64,000 bases of DNA from Watersipora subatra (lineage: Eukaryota; Bryozoa; Gymnolaemata; Cheilostomatida; Watersiporidae). This document shows, piece after piece, positions 12,422 to 22,632 of this stretch. Numbering within the stretch: position 1 is the first letter of the stretch; every line of letters begins with the position of its first letter. A program made the translations under genes and the position numbers. Where the stretch lies: NCBI RefSeq assembly GCF_963576615.1, contig NC_088711.1, positions 18,756,182 to 18,820,181 on the forward strand, read 5' to 3'. A model generated the notes under the pieces. That model made no database searches and was not told the DNA's origin. It worked only from the letters and a program-made list of their open reading frames with translations.

Positions 12422-12530
12422 TCTATCACGTTGAAAATGCCAGGTCTCGTCCAATCTCTGAAGCTAAGCAACGTCGAGCCTGGTTAGTACTTGGATGGGT
12501 GACCGCCTGGGACTCACTCTATCACACTTA
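12416..12530 (+). pseudogene. 5S rRNA-derived pseudogene
   Basis: The core strongly matches eukaryotic 5S rRNA: acgttgaaaatgcc, ggtctcgtcc, gaagctaagcaacgtcg, ggttagtacttgga and ggatgggtgaccgcctggga. The whole internal control region (A box, intermediate element, C box) is present. The 5' terminal stem is poorly conserved. After the C box the sequence diverges (ctcactctatcac replaces the normal 3' end), so the closing helix cannot form. It could be a 5S pseudogene or the head of a 5S-derived SINE (SINE3 type). Confidence 0.85.
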
Positions 12531-12552
12531 ACTGCTAAAGGAAATTTACTAA

Positions 12553-12706
12553 CAACCTTATTGCATCCTCCCTATAAGTCCATGATTTATCAACCTTATT
12601 GCATCCTCCCTATAGGTCCATGATTTATCAACCTTATTGCATCCTCCCTATAGGTCCATGATTTATCAACCTTATTGCATCCTCCCTATAGGTCCATGAT
12701 TTATCA
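12553..12706. repeat. 38-bp tandem repeat, four copies
   Basis: The word ccttattgcatcctccctat recurs at 12556, 12594, 12632 and 12670, exactly 38 bp apart. Copies differ by a single base (ataagtcc versus ataggtcc). The array begins about 40 bp after the 5S pseudogene. Confidence 0.95.
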
Positions 12707-13240
12707 ATAACACCGCAACTCAAAATCTGATGCTTTCAAGTTTTTTCAAGCAACAAGTAGGAGACTTTAGTATGTTGAGTGAAAAGATACTAGACATGAT
12801 GGATTGTCCATGGAAAGAATTATAGCCTGTGGGCCGAGCAGGCAAAAGAGCTCTAGAAATGATATTCCGTGGCACCCCTTTTCAGTGGCAATTTCTGCCG
12901 TGATTTAGACTAATTTGGATATGGAGAATTCAAAACTGAAAAGTTGCCGCAGCTGCCACTCCCACTTCTACAAGAAATTTAATAAAAATGATGTTTTAGG
13001 ATTTTTCTCCCCTGTGAATAAGATTCCTTCCATAGAAGCATCAGGTTTGCAACTTTTTATCATAATTATTTTGCAGTGATTTAAGATGTCAGTGGTGAAA
13101 TCAAAATTCATCTTCTATCTATTTTCGAACATTCCATATCCTATGATTGTTACATGCACATGTAAACTATATACATGTATATACGTATATGTACATTTGT
13201 ATGTAATTAGACAAAATAATTAGTGAACATAGTGATTACA
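12707..13240. other. No gene recognised
   Basis: No frame or element is recognised. Alternating tacatgtatata words occur near 13155-13200, just before the triplet-type minisatellite. Confidence 0.45.
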
Positions 13241-14015
13241 ATTAGCATTATTATTAGCATTATTATTAGCATTATTATTAGCAGCACTATTAGCAGTATT
13301 ATTAGTAGTATTATTAGTAGTATTATTAGTAGTATTATTAGTAGTATTATTAGTAGTATTATTAGTAGTAATATTAGTAGTATTATTAGTAGTATTATTA
13401 GTAGTATTATTAGTAGTATTATTAGTAGTATTATTAGCAGTATTATTAGTAGTGTTATTAGTAGTGTTATTAGTAGTACTATTAGTAGTATTATTAGTAG
13501 TATTATTAGTAGTATTATTAGTAGTATTATTAGTAGTATTATTAGTAGTAATATTAGTAGTATTATTAGTAGTATTATTAGTAGTATTATTAGTAGTATT
13601 ATTAGTAGTATTATTAGTAGTAATATTAGTAGTAATATTAGTAGTATTATTAGTAGTATTATTAGTAGTATTATTAGTAGTATTATTAGCAGTATTATTA
13701 GTAGTGTTATTAGTAGTGTTATTAGTAGTACTATTAGTAGTATTATTAGTAGTGTTATTAGTAGTATTATTAGTAGTATTATTAGTAGTATTATTAGTAG
13801 TAATATTAGTAGTATTATTAGTAGTATTATTAGTAGTATTATTAGTAGTATTATTAGTAGTATTATTAGTAGTATTATTAGTAGTATTATTAGCAGTATT
13901 ATTAGTAGTATTATTAGTAGTATTATTAGTAGTATTATTAGCAGCATTATTAGCAGTGTTATTAGTAGTATTATTAGTAGTATTATTAGTAGTATTATTA
14001 GTAGTATTATTAGCA
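13241..14015. repeat. 775-bp minisatellite of 12-bp units (attattagtagt)
   Basis: The array is about 64 near-perfect 12-bp units built from att and agt triplets, with variants gtt, act, aat and agc always at the same register. A block of variants (agc-att...gtgtt...gtgtt...tact, then taat) recurs 252 bp apart, for example agcagtatt at 13436 and 13688 and taat at 13549 and 13801. This makes a higher-order unit of 21 monomers. Because no stop triplet fits the pattern in most frames, long open frames appear on both strands; they are repeat artefacts. Confidence 0.95.
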
Positions 14016-14342
14016 ACTAATATCAACAGTCTTACAAAAGGAGCTGGGATATTTCCAAATATTGCATAGCCTAACGATTTGTTCAATATGTTGTGTTCTT
14101 AGTCATTGTCCTCACCATCGGCATCCTCTGCTACTCTTGTTTCAGTTTTGTTTCATGTGCACGCATGTGCAAAGCTCTGTGTAAGGCAGCTTTGCCATCA
14201 TACTGGCACATCAGTTCCCTCGGCACCTAGATTTTCGACACTCCCATAGAACTACTTGAAAAATATCAGGTGGTTATGCCAAAGTTATGCCATGATATAT
14301 TGACCAACAATTTATCACTTTTTGTGATAGGCTGATCATAAT
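14016..14342. other. No gene recognised
   Basis: Unassigned unique-looking sequence between the minisatellite and the SINE-like unit. No frame or RNA is supported. Confidence 0.4.
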
Positions 14343-14710
14343 CTTAATCTATATATATCTCAATGTCCGCCTGTTTGTCCAGCTATAGTCATTCCAATTT
14401 AGGAATGAAATATTCGCTTTGTGCTGGGTTTGATCTCCAACCTCCCATTTCCCAGGCGATTATCTTACCAATTAAGCTACGCTATTCATTAGACCTTATG
14501 AGTCGTTATGTTGGTTAAGATACGCATAACACTAAAGCTTGCTCCCACAGCTCTTATTAGTAAGTTTAGCAACATAGATAGTAGCATACTCAAATTAGCC
14601 ATTGGCATTGTGCCAGGCTAATGGCAAGTGGCAGGCAACTCCATTACGTGTCACAGATTATAAGCTGATTTTTAATACCCGTGAAATGCCGGGCATTCGG
14701 TTAGTACATA
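14343..14710 (-). mobile_element. SINE-like dispersed unit, copy 1 (about 370 bp)
   Basis: This unit is homologous along its length to 25150-25515. Shared landmarks are tctatatatatctcaatgt, tgtccagctat, a degenerate tRNA region (gtttgatctccaacctccca ... attaagctacgctat), cttgctcccacagctcttat, tagtaagtttagcaa and a tail with aatgccgggcatt. The tRNA-like part reads on the - strand. The element is too diverged for clear target-site duplications. Confidence 0.65.
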
Positions 14711-15698
14711 TAAATACTAAATTATTAACATGTGTCTGTATGTACAAGACTAACAACTTTAAAAATACATACACCTGTTTTTTACATTATGATTCGATAA
14801 AATTGGGGTTTGAACTTCAAAAACAGTTTATGCTTTGCTGCAAATCTGTTGAATCACTATGGTTTCCAATAATCTACTCAAACTAAATTTATATATTTGC
14901 AAGGATTTGATATGTGTGTGATAAAAGGACTTGATATAAATTAATGTATTTATATATACAATACATCAACACACGTGCAAAACATACATTCATTATGCTA
15001 TTCATTATTTCGTGCATACAGAATTAAAGTAGGCGTAATATCCTAGATAGTCGGCATAGTCTCTTGGCTTGTAAACGTAATTTCCTGTAGGCACAATCTC
15101 TTGTAGGAAAACTCTCTTGTAAGCGTGATCTTCTGTAGGCAAAATCACTTGTAGGAGTAATCTCTGAATCCCTAATCATCCAGAGTGCTGGAATAGGTAA
15201 AGGTTATTTATCTTTTTTCCAGATTGGTTCCGGTTGATATATATATTTGTATGTATATGTATATACAGTATATATGTATATATATACTAGCTGTACTACT
15301 CAGCATTGCTCAGGTAATGAAAGTCTTTGGACAAAAAATTTATTTGTATTTAACATATAACAACATTTACATGTATTTGTATTGAACATATAACAACATT
15401 TGCCATTCTAACTTTCAAACTACATATCATGAAAAAATTGTTTTGTGTAATTGAAGTAAATGAAGAGGAAAATAAAAACAATTGTTAAGGTTTTCAAACT
15501 TTGTCAAATAACTGTAACTTTTAAACTTCATACCAGGAGAAGAATGTTTTGTGCAGGTCAAATAAATTTAAAAATAATAAAGCAACTGTCAGGGTTTGAA
15601 CCGATAGATAACCGATATGTCAAAAGAAATAATAATTTGTGGGATCATGTAATACCACAACTGCTGCAAAACATTGCAGCAAGCACTGCATACATTAA
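14711..15698. other. Non-coding; repeat fragments only
   Basis: The stretch contains a TA-rich block (15236-15288) followed by ctagctgtactactcagcat, which resembles the mirror of the SINE-like tail at 14690. The 88-codon frame at 15460-15726 overlaps a degenerate tRNA-like B box (gggtttgaacc) and is not protein-like. Short repeats of ctcttgtagg near 15060-15160 form a weak tandem. Confidence 0.4.
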
Positions 15699-17540
15699 AG
15701 ATGTGGTTGCGTCAAATTTGAGTTGATTTTAAAAGAAAGTATTTTTTGGTCTATCAGTTGATATGTTGATTGTTGTGTTAAGCGATCTAATTGTCAAGAT
15801 ATTTGAAGATTAAAATCGAAAAAAGTTGATCACGGTACAGACACTCAGGCAAAAAAAACATGCCCAGACTTGCCAAAAATGATGTAATGCGTGATATAAC
15901 CTGTCCCTATCTCTCGCATTCACATCGGCTATTGCGATAAAAGTCTAGTCCTATGCGGCTCTATTGGCATATATTTTATCTTGTATTTGCTCATGTTGGC
16001 TAAAATAAAATTTTTAAACCAGCTACAGATACATTATTATCAATGTCTCAAACGCTTTAAATAAGAGAAATTAAAACTTGGTCATATTAGCTTCCTCTAA
16101 ATGCTGTGTAAACATCTTAGTACCGACTACCAATGCTGCCGGTCTACGGTAATTATGTCAATCAAACTATGTAGAATAAGGTCTTTGTATTGGCACAGTT
16201 CCGTCGCTACCACACCGGAAACTAGTTACTAAGTAAAATAAGCAAGCTGTATCTTTGAAAAGAATATGTGGTAAAACCAACTGCATCCCTAAAAGTCATG
16301 GGCATTGTATACTCGACGTTATCGAGTCATTATTGATATCAATTTGTAGAAAAAATTCACTGATCACATTTGATTAGTTGATTCAAGTACTAAACGAAGG
16401 GTCGAGCTATGCAAGAGTACCTGTCGATACAGCTCTGATTACACTTCATAAATCCATTTATCAGACAAGATTTCAGCACAGATGTCAACGGGCTATGATG
16501 TATTCAATGTTCTGCAAATCATGTTTTGCATCATTTTCAACAATATAATTTTATTATATAATTTTTACAAGCAAAAAAATTTTCATTTCGGCATAAAGCT
16601 TTTATTAAAAGTCTAATAATAAATATAATTTACTAGCTAAAACTGCCAAAGAAAGTTTGAAGCAAATATAGCTAGGTGAAACGATAAAAAATTATAAAAT
16701 GATTGGTGACAGCAAAAATTTATAATTTTATTAATTAGTAAATGTATTCATGAGTACCAAAAATATTACCTTTAGTATATTCATCAATCTAAGCCATTGT
16801 ATTGCTAGATGCTATGGATTAAAAAAAGCCGTCAATAACTCACTGTGCATCAGTATCTCGCACGCGTGCACAGGAAATTACATTATAGCCTCAAACAGGG
16901 AAAGATAATCTAAATGTAAACACAACAGTATATCTATAGGAGACTCAAAGTAAAAGATAAATTTACTTCCATTCTCCTACTTTCCTCTGTAGCATAACGC
17001 TGCTGACGCCTGTCAGCTCTAACTATAAGCTGTCAGTTCCAAATTTTAACCACCTGATGCTCATAAAACTCAGAGTCACCTTCGCAGTCACTGGAAGCAT
17101 TTTCACAATTCTGCTGTTTGTCAATAAAGCGTGTCGATCGAGAAATTCATTAAAGTAACGATGTTAATTAATTTATTAAATATCGATGCCGATGCGATTT
17201 AATAATAGAGTAAAATCCCTAACTTTGAAATCACAAACAACACGTTTTACTAGTGATAACATTTATTACGACCTATATAAAAATTTCGTGCTGATGATTG
17301 GCTAATGAAGTGATCTTGTATTTATCGCTCATGGACTTTTTTCAGATGTACCACTCGTTATGTCATGAATGAAGCACCCGCGGGAATCTGAGCTTTTGAA
17401 AAGATGGCCTCATTCAAATGCGTGTATCTCTAGACAGGGTTAGTCTACAAAGACAAAAATGACATCAAATCGTAGCTGATGTTTTAGCCTTTTAATGGTC
17501 TAAATTTCATTAAATCGACATTTTTGACGCAACCACATCT
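15699..17540. mobile_element. TTAA-flanked DNA transposon remnant, family B long copy (1842 bp)
   Basis: Inverted ends AGATGTGGTTGCGTCAAA (left) and its complement (right, tttgacgcaaccacatct) are flanked by TTAA at 15695-15698 and 17541-17544. The left 140 bp, including gtctatcagttga and gaagattaaaatcg, matches the left arm of the shorter element at 21726-22140. On the - strand near 16990-17100 an acceptor-like cag precedes a short acidic peptide (ENASSDCEGDSEFYEHQ), possibly a transposase exon remnant. No intact transposase is present. Confidence 0.65.
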
Positions 17541-17544
17541 TTAA

Positions 17545-17805
17545 CAAGCAAACATGAAAACCTAGGGCAATTGCTATGCTGCTTGAAATATCAAGCATGG
17601 AAGTTGTCCAACCATCACAGCTGATGCGATGTGAGTATATGGGATATCAGTTGGATTGGGAGTTGTTTGACCACTGAAATGAAGAACGTATGAATAGAAA
17701 ACAGTATAAAATTCCAACTACATAATGATTATTATTGATCAACACCCCTTCATATGAAAAATATTTACTGGCTAAAGCAAATACTAACAGATGAAAGCCA
17801 ACAAC
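17545..17805. other. No gene recognised
   Basis: Short AT-rich spacer without supported features. Confidence 0.4.
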
Positions 17806-17984
17806 TCTACAGAGTGTCTACAGAGTGTCTACAGAGTGTCTACAGAGTGTCTACAGAGTGTCTACAGAGTGTCTACAGAGTGTCTACAGAGTGTCTACAG
17901 AGTGTCTACAGAGTGTCTACAGAGTGTCTACAGAGTGTCTACAGAGTGTCTACAGAGTGTCTACAGAGTGTCTACAGAGTGTCA
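17806..17984. repeat. 11-bp tandem repeat (tacagagtgtc), about 16 copies
   Basis: Near-perfect 11-bp units run from actctacagagtgtc to the last agagtgtcagac. Because 11 is not a multiple of three, the array reads as the same peptide periodicity in all three forward frames. The three overlapping frames there are artefacts. Confidence 0.97.
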
Positions 17985-18364
17985 GACACACGCAGAGGTA
18001 CATCACCAGTATTGCAGGAGCCAGCCAGATTCACGATTTGTTGACGAGTTGTAACAGTCAGCATACACCATATATCAGCAACCAGTCATTAGCGAGACAA
18101 ATATTTGCAACACTTTATTTAGTATATTTAAATATAGCTCTTAACATCATTTTATTCTAGACAATGTTGTACTGTATAGCAGTAGAAAAATACAGCATAA
18201 CTGTTCATGAAATCAGATGTTGTATTTTAGGTGAAAAGATTGACGAATTGGCTGTGAAAAGAATGGCATACAATGATAAGATTTTTCTTGCTTTATATAA
18301 GTTAGCTAGCTATAACGTCTTAGGATAAGGATTACTGCAAAATTAATTTCACAATGCTATTAAT

Positions 18365-18412
18365 ACTGGCCATAACTTAAAAACTACTAATAGTTTTTAA
18401 GTTATGGCCAGT
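18365..18412. repeat. Perfect 21-bp inverted repeat, 6-nt loop
   Basis: Left arm actggccataacttaaaaac(t) at 18365-18385 and its exact complement at 18392-18412 surround actaat. The hairpin is perfect over 21 base pairs. No gene adjoins it, so it may be a tiny MITE or a cruciform-forming site. Confidence 0.95.
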
Positions 18413-18553
18413 TTTGTACAATTTGTTACCAGAGTTATAATATTTCTCGCTTTTCGTCATGGGATTCCAGCATCAGTAAGGAATGTTAGCTTACCCGCAG
18501 TGATTGTGACATAGATATTATGATGCAAAAACCGCAAGTAAAACACAACCGAC

Positions 18554-20027
18554 CAATGACATTTGTGACCCAGGCAGTCAGAATGTACAATCGTGCTAAA
18601 ACCACATTTTTGAGTTATGTAAAGATTTAAAATCAGCAAAGTCTGAGGATTTTAATGCATTTTAAATTTTTTAAATTGGGTTATTTATGCCCAGGTTATG
18701 CAAGATTTACTAGAGAAAGTCTCGTGATGAACTAAAACTGTTGTTTTGAGTTTAAGCAGGACAAAGTTGCTAATTCATGAACTGTAAATCATGGTATTTG
18801 TTTACAAATCAAAATGCCATAGCAACCAACCACTTAATCTCAACCCATATTGATGAAACCTGGCATTCTCTACAATAAAACCCTGAAAAACATGATTGTT
18901 GCATTTTTATTTCAATTCGATTGACGGTTGACCTCCCAAAGGTCATAGAAAAGGTTAACAATATATGTGGCTAAAAACTCACCTTCCTTGATATATTCGT
19001 TAAAAAGGTATGCATCAAACTGGGCACATCTCATCAAGCTATAGTGCTGTGACTGCATATAATGACAGTCCAACAACTTAGCAAAGAGTTGGAAGTGTAT
19101 TCAGAATTGTCCACCTTTACAGAAGGTCGTGGTAAGGTCAACGAAAAGTGACAACAGAGGGCATCAGGATGCGGAAATATCAACCCAACTCATCAAGTGA
19201 CCATTTAATCTAGAGCTCTTTTTATGTAGTTTAACACTCACGCAGTGTAGCACAAGTACGCTGCAGAGATTTATTGTAGCGCATTAGAGGGGTTTCTTTG
19301 TTATGCTAGTGGCAATTTGTCCCAACACAACCGTATCCAATGTTTCCTTCGGTAATCCTTGATACACAGTTCTAATGAGGCTTAATTGTTTAGATGACAT
19401 AAAACTAGCGCATAATTCTCTACATTTGCACCCACTTAGTAGTTTGATGTCAACAGCTAGAATGGGAATGCTATCAGCAGTGATAGGCTGATCGTTATTC
19501 TCTGTAATTTGATTTAATTCATTCGCATTATCTTTAGCAGCCACATATTGCGTAAGCAGCTGTATTTCTAAGGTTGCCCTATTATCACAATCTTCATCAT
19601 CGCTTTCGCTATGATCTGAGGCAGCTGACTCAGATTCTAAGTAGAAATACTCATCTAGCATCAACTAGCCGTAATTTTTGCGATGGTTTTATTTTGTTCT
19701 AGCCTGAAGCATTAAAACCGGAAATAGCCACATAAACGTGTGCACCCGCAGTTAGAGCCTATATTTATGATCTTGGGTTATGAAAAATTCCATAGCAACC
19801 ACCGATATGGGTATAGTTAAATGGCAATTCTGGCTTTATGATTGGTCAGACACAAAAATAAACAAGACCACGTGAAAGAGCAGGGTTGAATGCACTATAA
19901 ACCACTGTTTACTAAAATAGTCACGGTGAGTCATCTAATAGCGTAAAGCACGCTTAGAGTGCTATTGCGAACAATGCAATTACCGCACGATTGTACATTC
20001 TGACGGCCGGGGTCACATTTGACAATG
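18554..20027. mobile_element. Candidate DNA transposon: 43-bp inverted arms around an acidic frame
   Basis: The segment 18554-18596 and the reverse complement of 19985-20027 match at 37 of 43 positions, with an unbroken run of 20 (gtcagaatgtacaatcgtgc). The 1.47-kb unit encloses the - strand frame at 19284-19664. No clear target-site duplication is seen just outside the arms, so the true ends are uncertain. Confidence 0.45.
19284..19664 (-). CDS. Acidic, Cys-containing frame, probable transposase N-terminal remnant (126 aa)
   Basis: The frame starts MMLDEYFYLESESAASDHSE and is strongly acidic over residues 1-30. It ends with a Cys-rich stretch (SGCKCRELCASF) followed by LPKETLDTVVLGQIA. The pattern C.C...C..F ... 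L....D...LGQ is one I associate with N-terminal regions of animal transposon-derived proteins, but I cannot name the family. It lies inside a pair of inverted arms (18554-20027). A stop follows at 19284 with no continuation, so it is either one exon or a truncated gene. A host gene exon is the alternative. Confidence 0.4.
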   Translation of the reverse strand: MMLDEYFYLESESAASDHSESDDEDCDNRATLEIQLLTQYVAAKDNANELNQITENNDQPITADSIPILAVDIKLLSGCKCRELCASFMSSKQLSLIRTVYQGLPKETLDTVVLGQIATSITKKPL

Positions 20028-20885
20028 TCTCAAGGTCAATTATAACAGAAGGTCAAAACCAATGAAAAAGGGGATCTAAAGAGCCAGCTAAGGAGAAACT
20101 GGCAACAGTCAGACAGCGAGGCAAGCGCAGAGGGAAGGTGCAGAGAAAGGAGCCAAGACAAGAGAAAACTAAAAGAAGCCCAAGATAACCAAAGGCCCTC
20201 AGCAAACAGCTTGTCGATGATCGACTCATCTAGAAGAAAAGATGCAGCAAACACAATTCACCAAAAGTGGTGGCAAGCCGGGAAGCCATAAAGCTCTGAG
20301 AGAAAAGAGTTTATTCAGCCCCCTGCTAACAGAAACAGCTACCAGTACATGTCTAGTAAACACGCACTCATTGAACCTAGAAAGGCCATAACAAATAAGT
20401 CTAAGTATACAAGCGTATTGTTATTTTTGCTTGAGCTAGTGAGTCTGATACATTTAATACGAAATGAGAAAACAAAATAAAAATATCTGAATATGTTGAA
20501 TTAATAATAAAAATTTTTGCATAAAAGTGTGTGTGTGTATAGAAAAAGGTTACTGTTCCGCGAGAAGCTATCTAACAAAACTTTGAATATGACGATACTG
20601 GTACCTCTCAATACTGGTACAAATGTAAAAATGAGATATCGTACTGTCTTTGTGTGACGCAACAAAAATGGAATGTCGAGGTTCTTCCTATGGAGATAAT
20701 ACAATTGTCCGCGTGAAAAGAATTGGCCTTGACCGCGGATATAGCAATTGAACCTTACGAAAAATCGAAAAAAGAAGTTCAAGAAAACACGAAAAAGCAT
20801 TGTGTTTCATAGAGTTAATAGAATTCATAGTTTCAAATAATACGTCATTTAGCATGTGCATACGCTATACCGTATATGATAGTGA
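20028..20885. other. No gene recognised
   Basis: A purine-rich, locally GC-richer + strand run at 20040-20280 has no uninterrupted frame with recognisable features. The 72- and 99-codon frames on the - strand look like chance. Confidence 0.4.
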
Positions 20886-21010
20886 TCAATACGCCTTGTA
20901 TAGCTCAGTGGTAGAGTGGGTAGATTCAATACATGTGGTTGAAATCTCCGTTAGTTCAAATCCATAATAATGCGGAATTTTAAATTCCATAGCTGGACAT
21001 ACACAGACAC
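20886..21010 (+). mobile_element. tRNA-derived SINE fragment
   Basis: The head reads tatagctcagtggtagagtg (good A box) and gttagttcaaatccat (B box), about 50 bp apart. The body follows: aattccatagctggacatac and acacggacggacagatac. The same body appears inverted in the 14343 and 25150 units (tgtccagctat). The acceptor stem does not pair, so it is not a functional tRNA. Confidence 0.65.
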
Positions 21011-21721
21011 GGACGGACAGATACACAAACTTTAACAAATATATATGTATAGATATACATACATATATCTATACATATACAGTAATATGGTTGAGGTATA
21101 ACAACTACTGAAGAATACAGTCTTTCTTGTCTTCAGATGTCTCCGATCTTTTACAAGCAAAGATTTTGAAATCTTTTGTGAATTTTGAGATTTTATATTA
21201 ACCTCCTGTTACCACAACCTTCAGTTCTGAGTTCTTCAACATTACTAATAGATTACCGACTTTCAAAACATGTTTGCTCAACAATAATTCCTGAGTTCTG
21301 TTTTTTCATTTATTTTATTTTTGACATGTAACGAAAACATCATTTTGATTACCAATTCCAATAAAAAGTTATACATACCAGTTTTTTTAGGTTTACAGCA
21401 AATAAAAATGATGCATATTTTTGTCATGGGAAAACAATCCTTTCAAAATCTTAATGAATTAAGTTTGAAAACTGAGGTCAGACTTTGACCACATTTTCCT
21501 AATGCTAATCTAACTATAATTGAATACCTCAAAAGGCTAGCAAATACTTTAGTGAATTTGGAGAAAAAGAAATTGAGTGGTGGAATGGGAATGGCTTGTA
21601 CATTTGCACACAATCAAAAACAGCAAAATTTCGGATCTAAAGAAAGGCAGATTTTAAACTAAATTAAGGATGCTTCAAATTTGGTTCAGTAAACCCTAAA
21701 TTAAACCTGTTCTTTGGAATT
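21011..21721. other. No gene recognised
   Basis: Apart from a TA-rich run near 21040-21085, nothing is recognised. Confidence 0.4.
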
Positions 21722-21725
21722 TTAA

Positions 21726-22140
21726 AGATGAACTCACACAAAACTTTAAAAGATTTTATCAGAAAGTATTTATGTTTTTTATCATTTGAGATTATTTTTG
21801 ATGTTTGAGGTGATTTGATTGTCACTATGTTTCAAGATTAGAACCGATAAAACTTGATTGTGATGAAAACGGCAGAAGCATAATTCGTGCGAAATGACGT
21901 CACTAGAGACTATCATTGTCAAAGTTGATATAGGCTATTGTGTTCGAGTTGTAGCATTACGCTCCTTTAGTCTTTTGGTCTCTGCAATTATAGACGTCAT
22001 ATTTGCACTTTCAATCAATAATTGTGATTTTGTTCTTGAAACATCCTGGTAATCAGATCACCTCAAACAAAAAACAATCGCAAATGATAGAGAAATGCCG
22101 AAAATTTGTGATAAATCTGCAAAAAATTTGTGAGTCATTT
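21726..22140. mobile_element. TTAA-type MITE, family B (about 415 bp)
   Basis: The left end AGATGAACTCACACAAAACT follows TTAA (21722-21725). The right end (aaaaaatttgtgagtcattt, then ttag) mirrors it imperfectly. The arms are about 130 bp: left gatgtttgaggtgatttga and gtttcaagattagaaccgat, right cttgaaacatcctggtaatc and agatcacctcaaac. The central 120 bp contains tgacgtca-like words. It shares its left arm with 15699-17540 and its right arm with 3235-3375. Confidence 0.7.
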
Positions 22141-22144
22141 TTAG

Positions 22145-22632
22145 GCTTCGAGTAGATTTTTTTGCTCTGCCATAATTATTTTTACATATTTATCAATGAT
22201 TGCTTCACAGCACAACCAGCCGCATGTATGAGGTTCTTATAGAGCAATGTATCAGTTTTGGTTAAAAGTTTTGTGCAAGGTGAAAATTGTGCATGCGGCC
22301 ACTTCAACATGCTATCAGAATTTCATGAAATTTCCAACAACATTTCAATGTTGTCTAAGCAATAGAAACTTTGTGATGTAAAGTTGAGCACATGTATAAT
22401 TACATTTAGTTAATACATGTATGCAGAGTTTCTGGCAAATAATGAGCTGTCATTGTAACATTTATATACATTCAGCTATTAAGGAATAGTGTATTTTAAG
22501 ATGAGAGGCAGGTTATATAATAAAATATAAGCAGGTAATACATCAATAGGGCATTAAATTTAAAAGTTTAACTTCAACTAACATTTGATATAAAATCTTT
22601 TCAGTTCACTAAAATTTTGTGGTAAAATTTTT
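22145..22632. other. 3' flank of the 790-aa gene, nothing specific
   Basis: This should contain the 3' UTR of the - strand gene ending at 22633. No canonical AATAAA is seen on that strand within about 200 nt; tataaa-type variants occur. Confidence 0.35.

Noticed and set aside
12416-12530. Functional 5S rRNA gene
   Set aside because: The 3' end diverges after the C box, so the terminal helix cannot form and no T-run terminator follows at the right place.
13207-14086. Five long open frames (over 200 codons) on both strands
   Set aside because: All are translations of the 12-bp att/agt minisatellite, which cannot generate stops in most frames.
17806-17984. CRISPR-like regular repeat
   Set aside because: Units are contiguous with no spacers, and the genome is eukaryotic.
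17754-18160. Three overlapping forward frames with identical repeating peptides
   Set aside because: Product of an 11-bp tandem repeat that cycles through all frames; not coding.
20036-20254. 72-codon - strand frame, Leu/Ser rich
   Set aside because: Low-complexity complement of a purine-rich tract with no protein features.
20886-20960. Functional tRNA gene
   Set aside because: A and B boxes are present but the acceptor and anticodon stems do not pair; it is followed by a SINE body.
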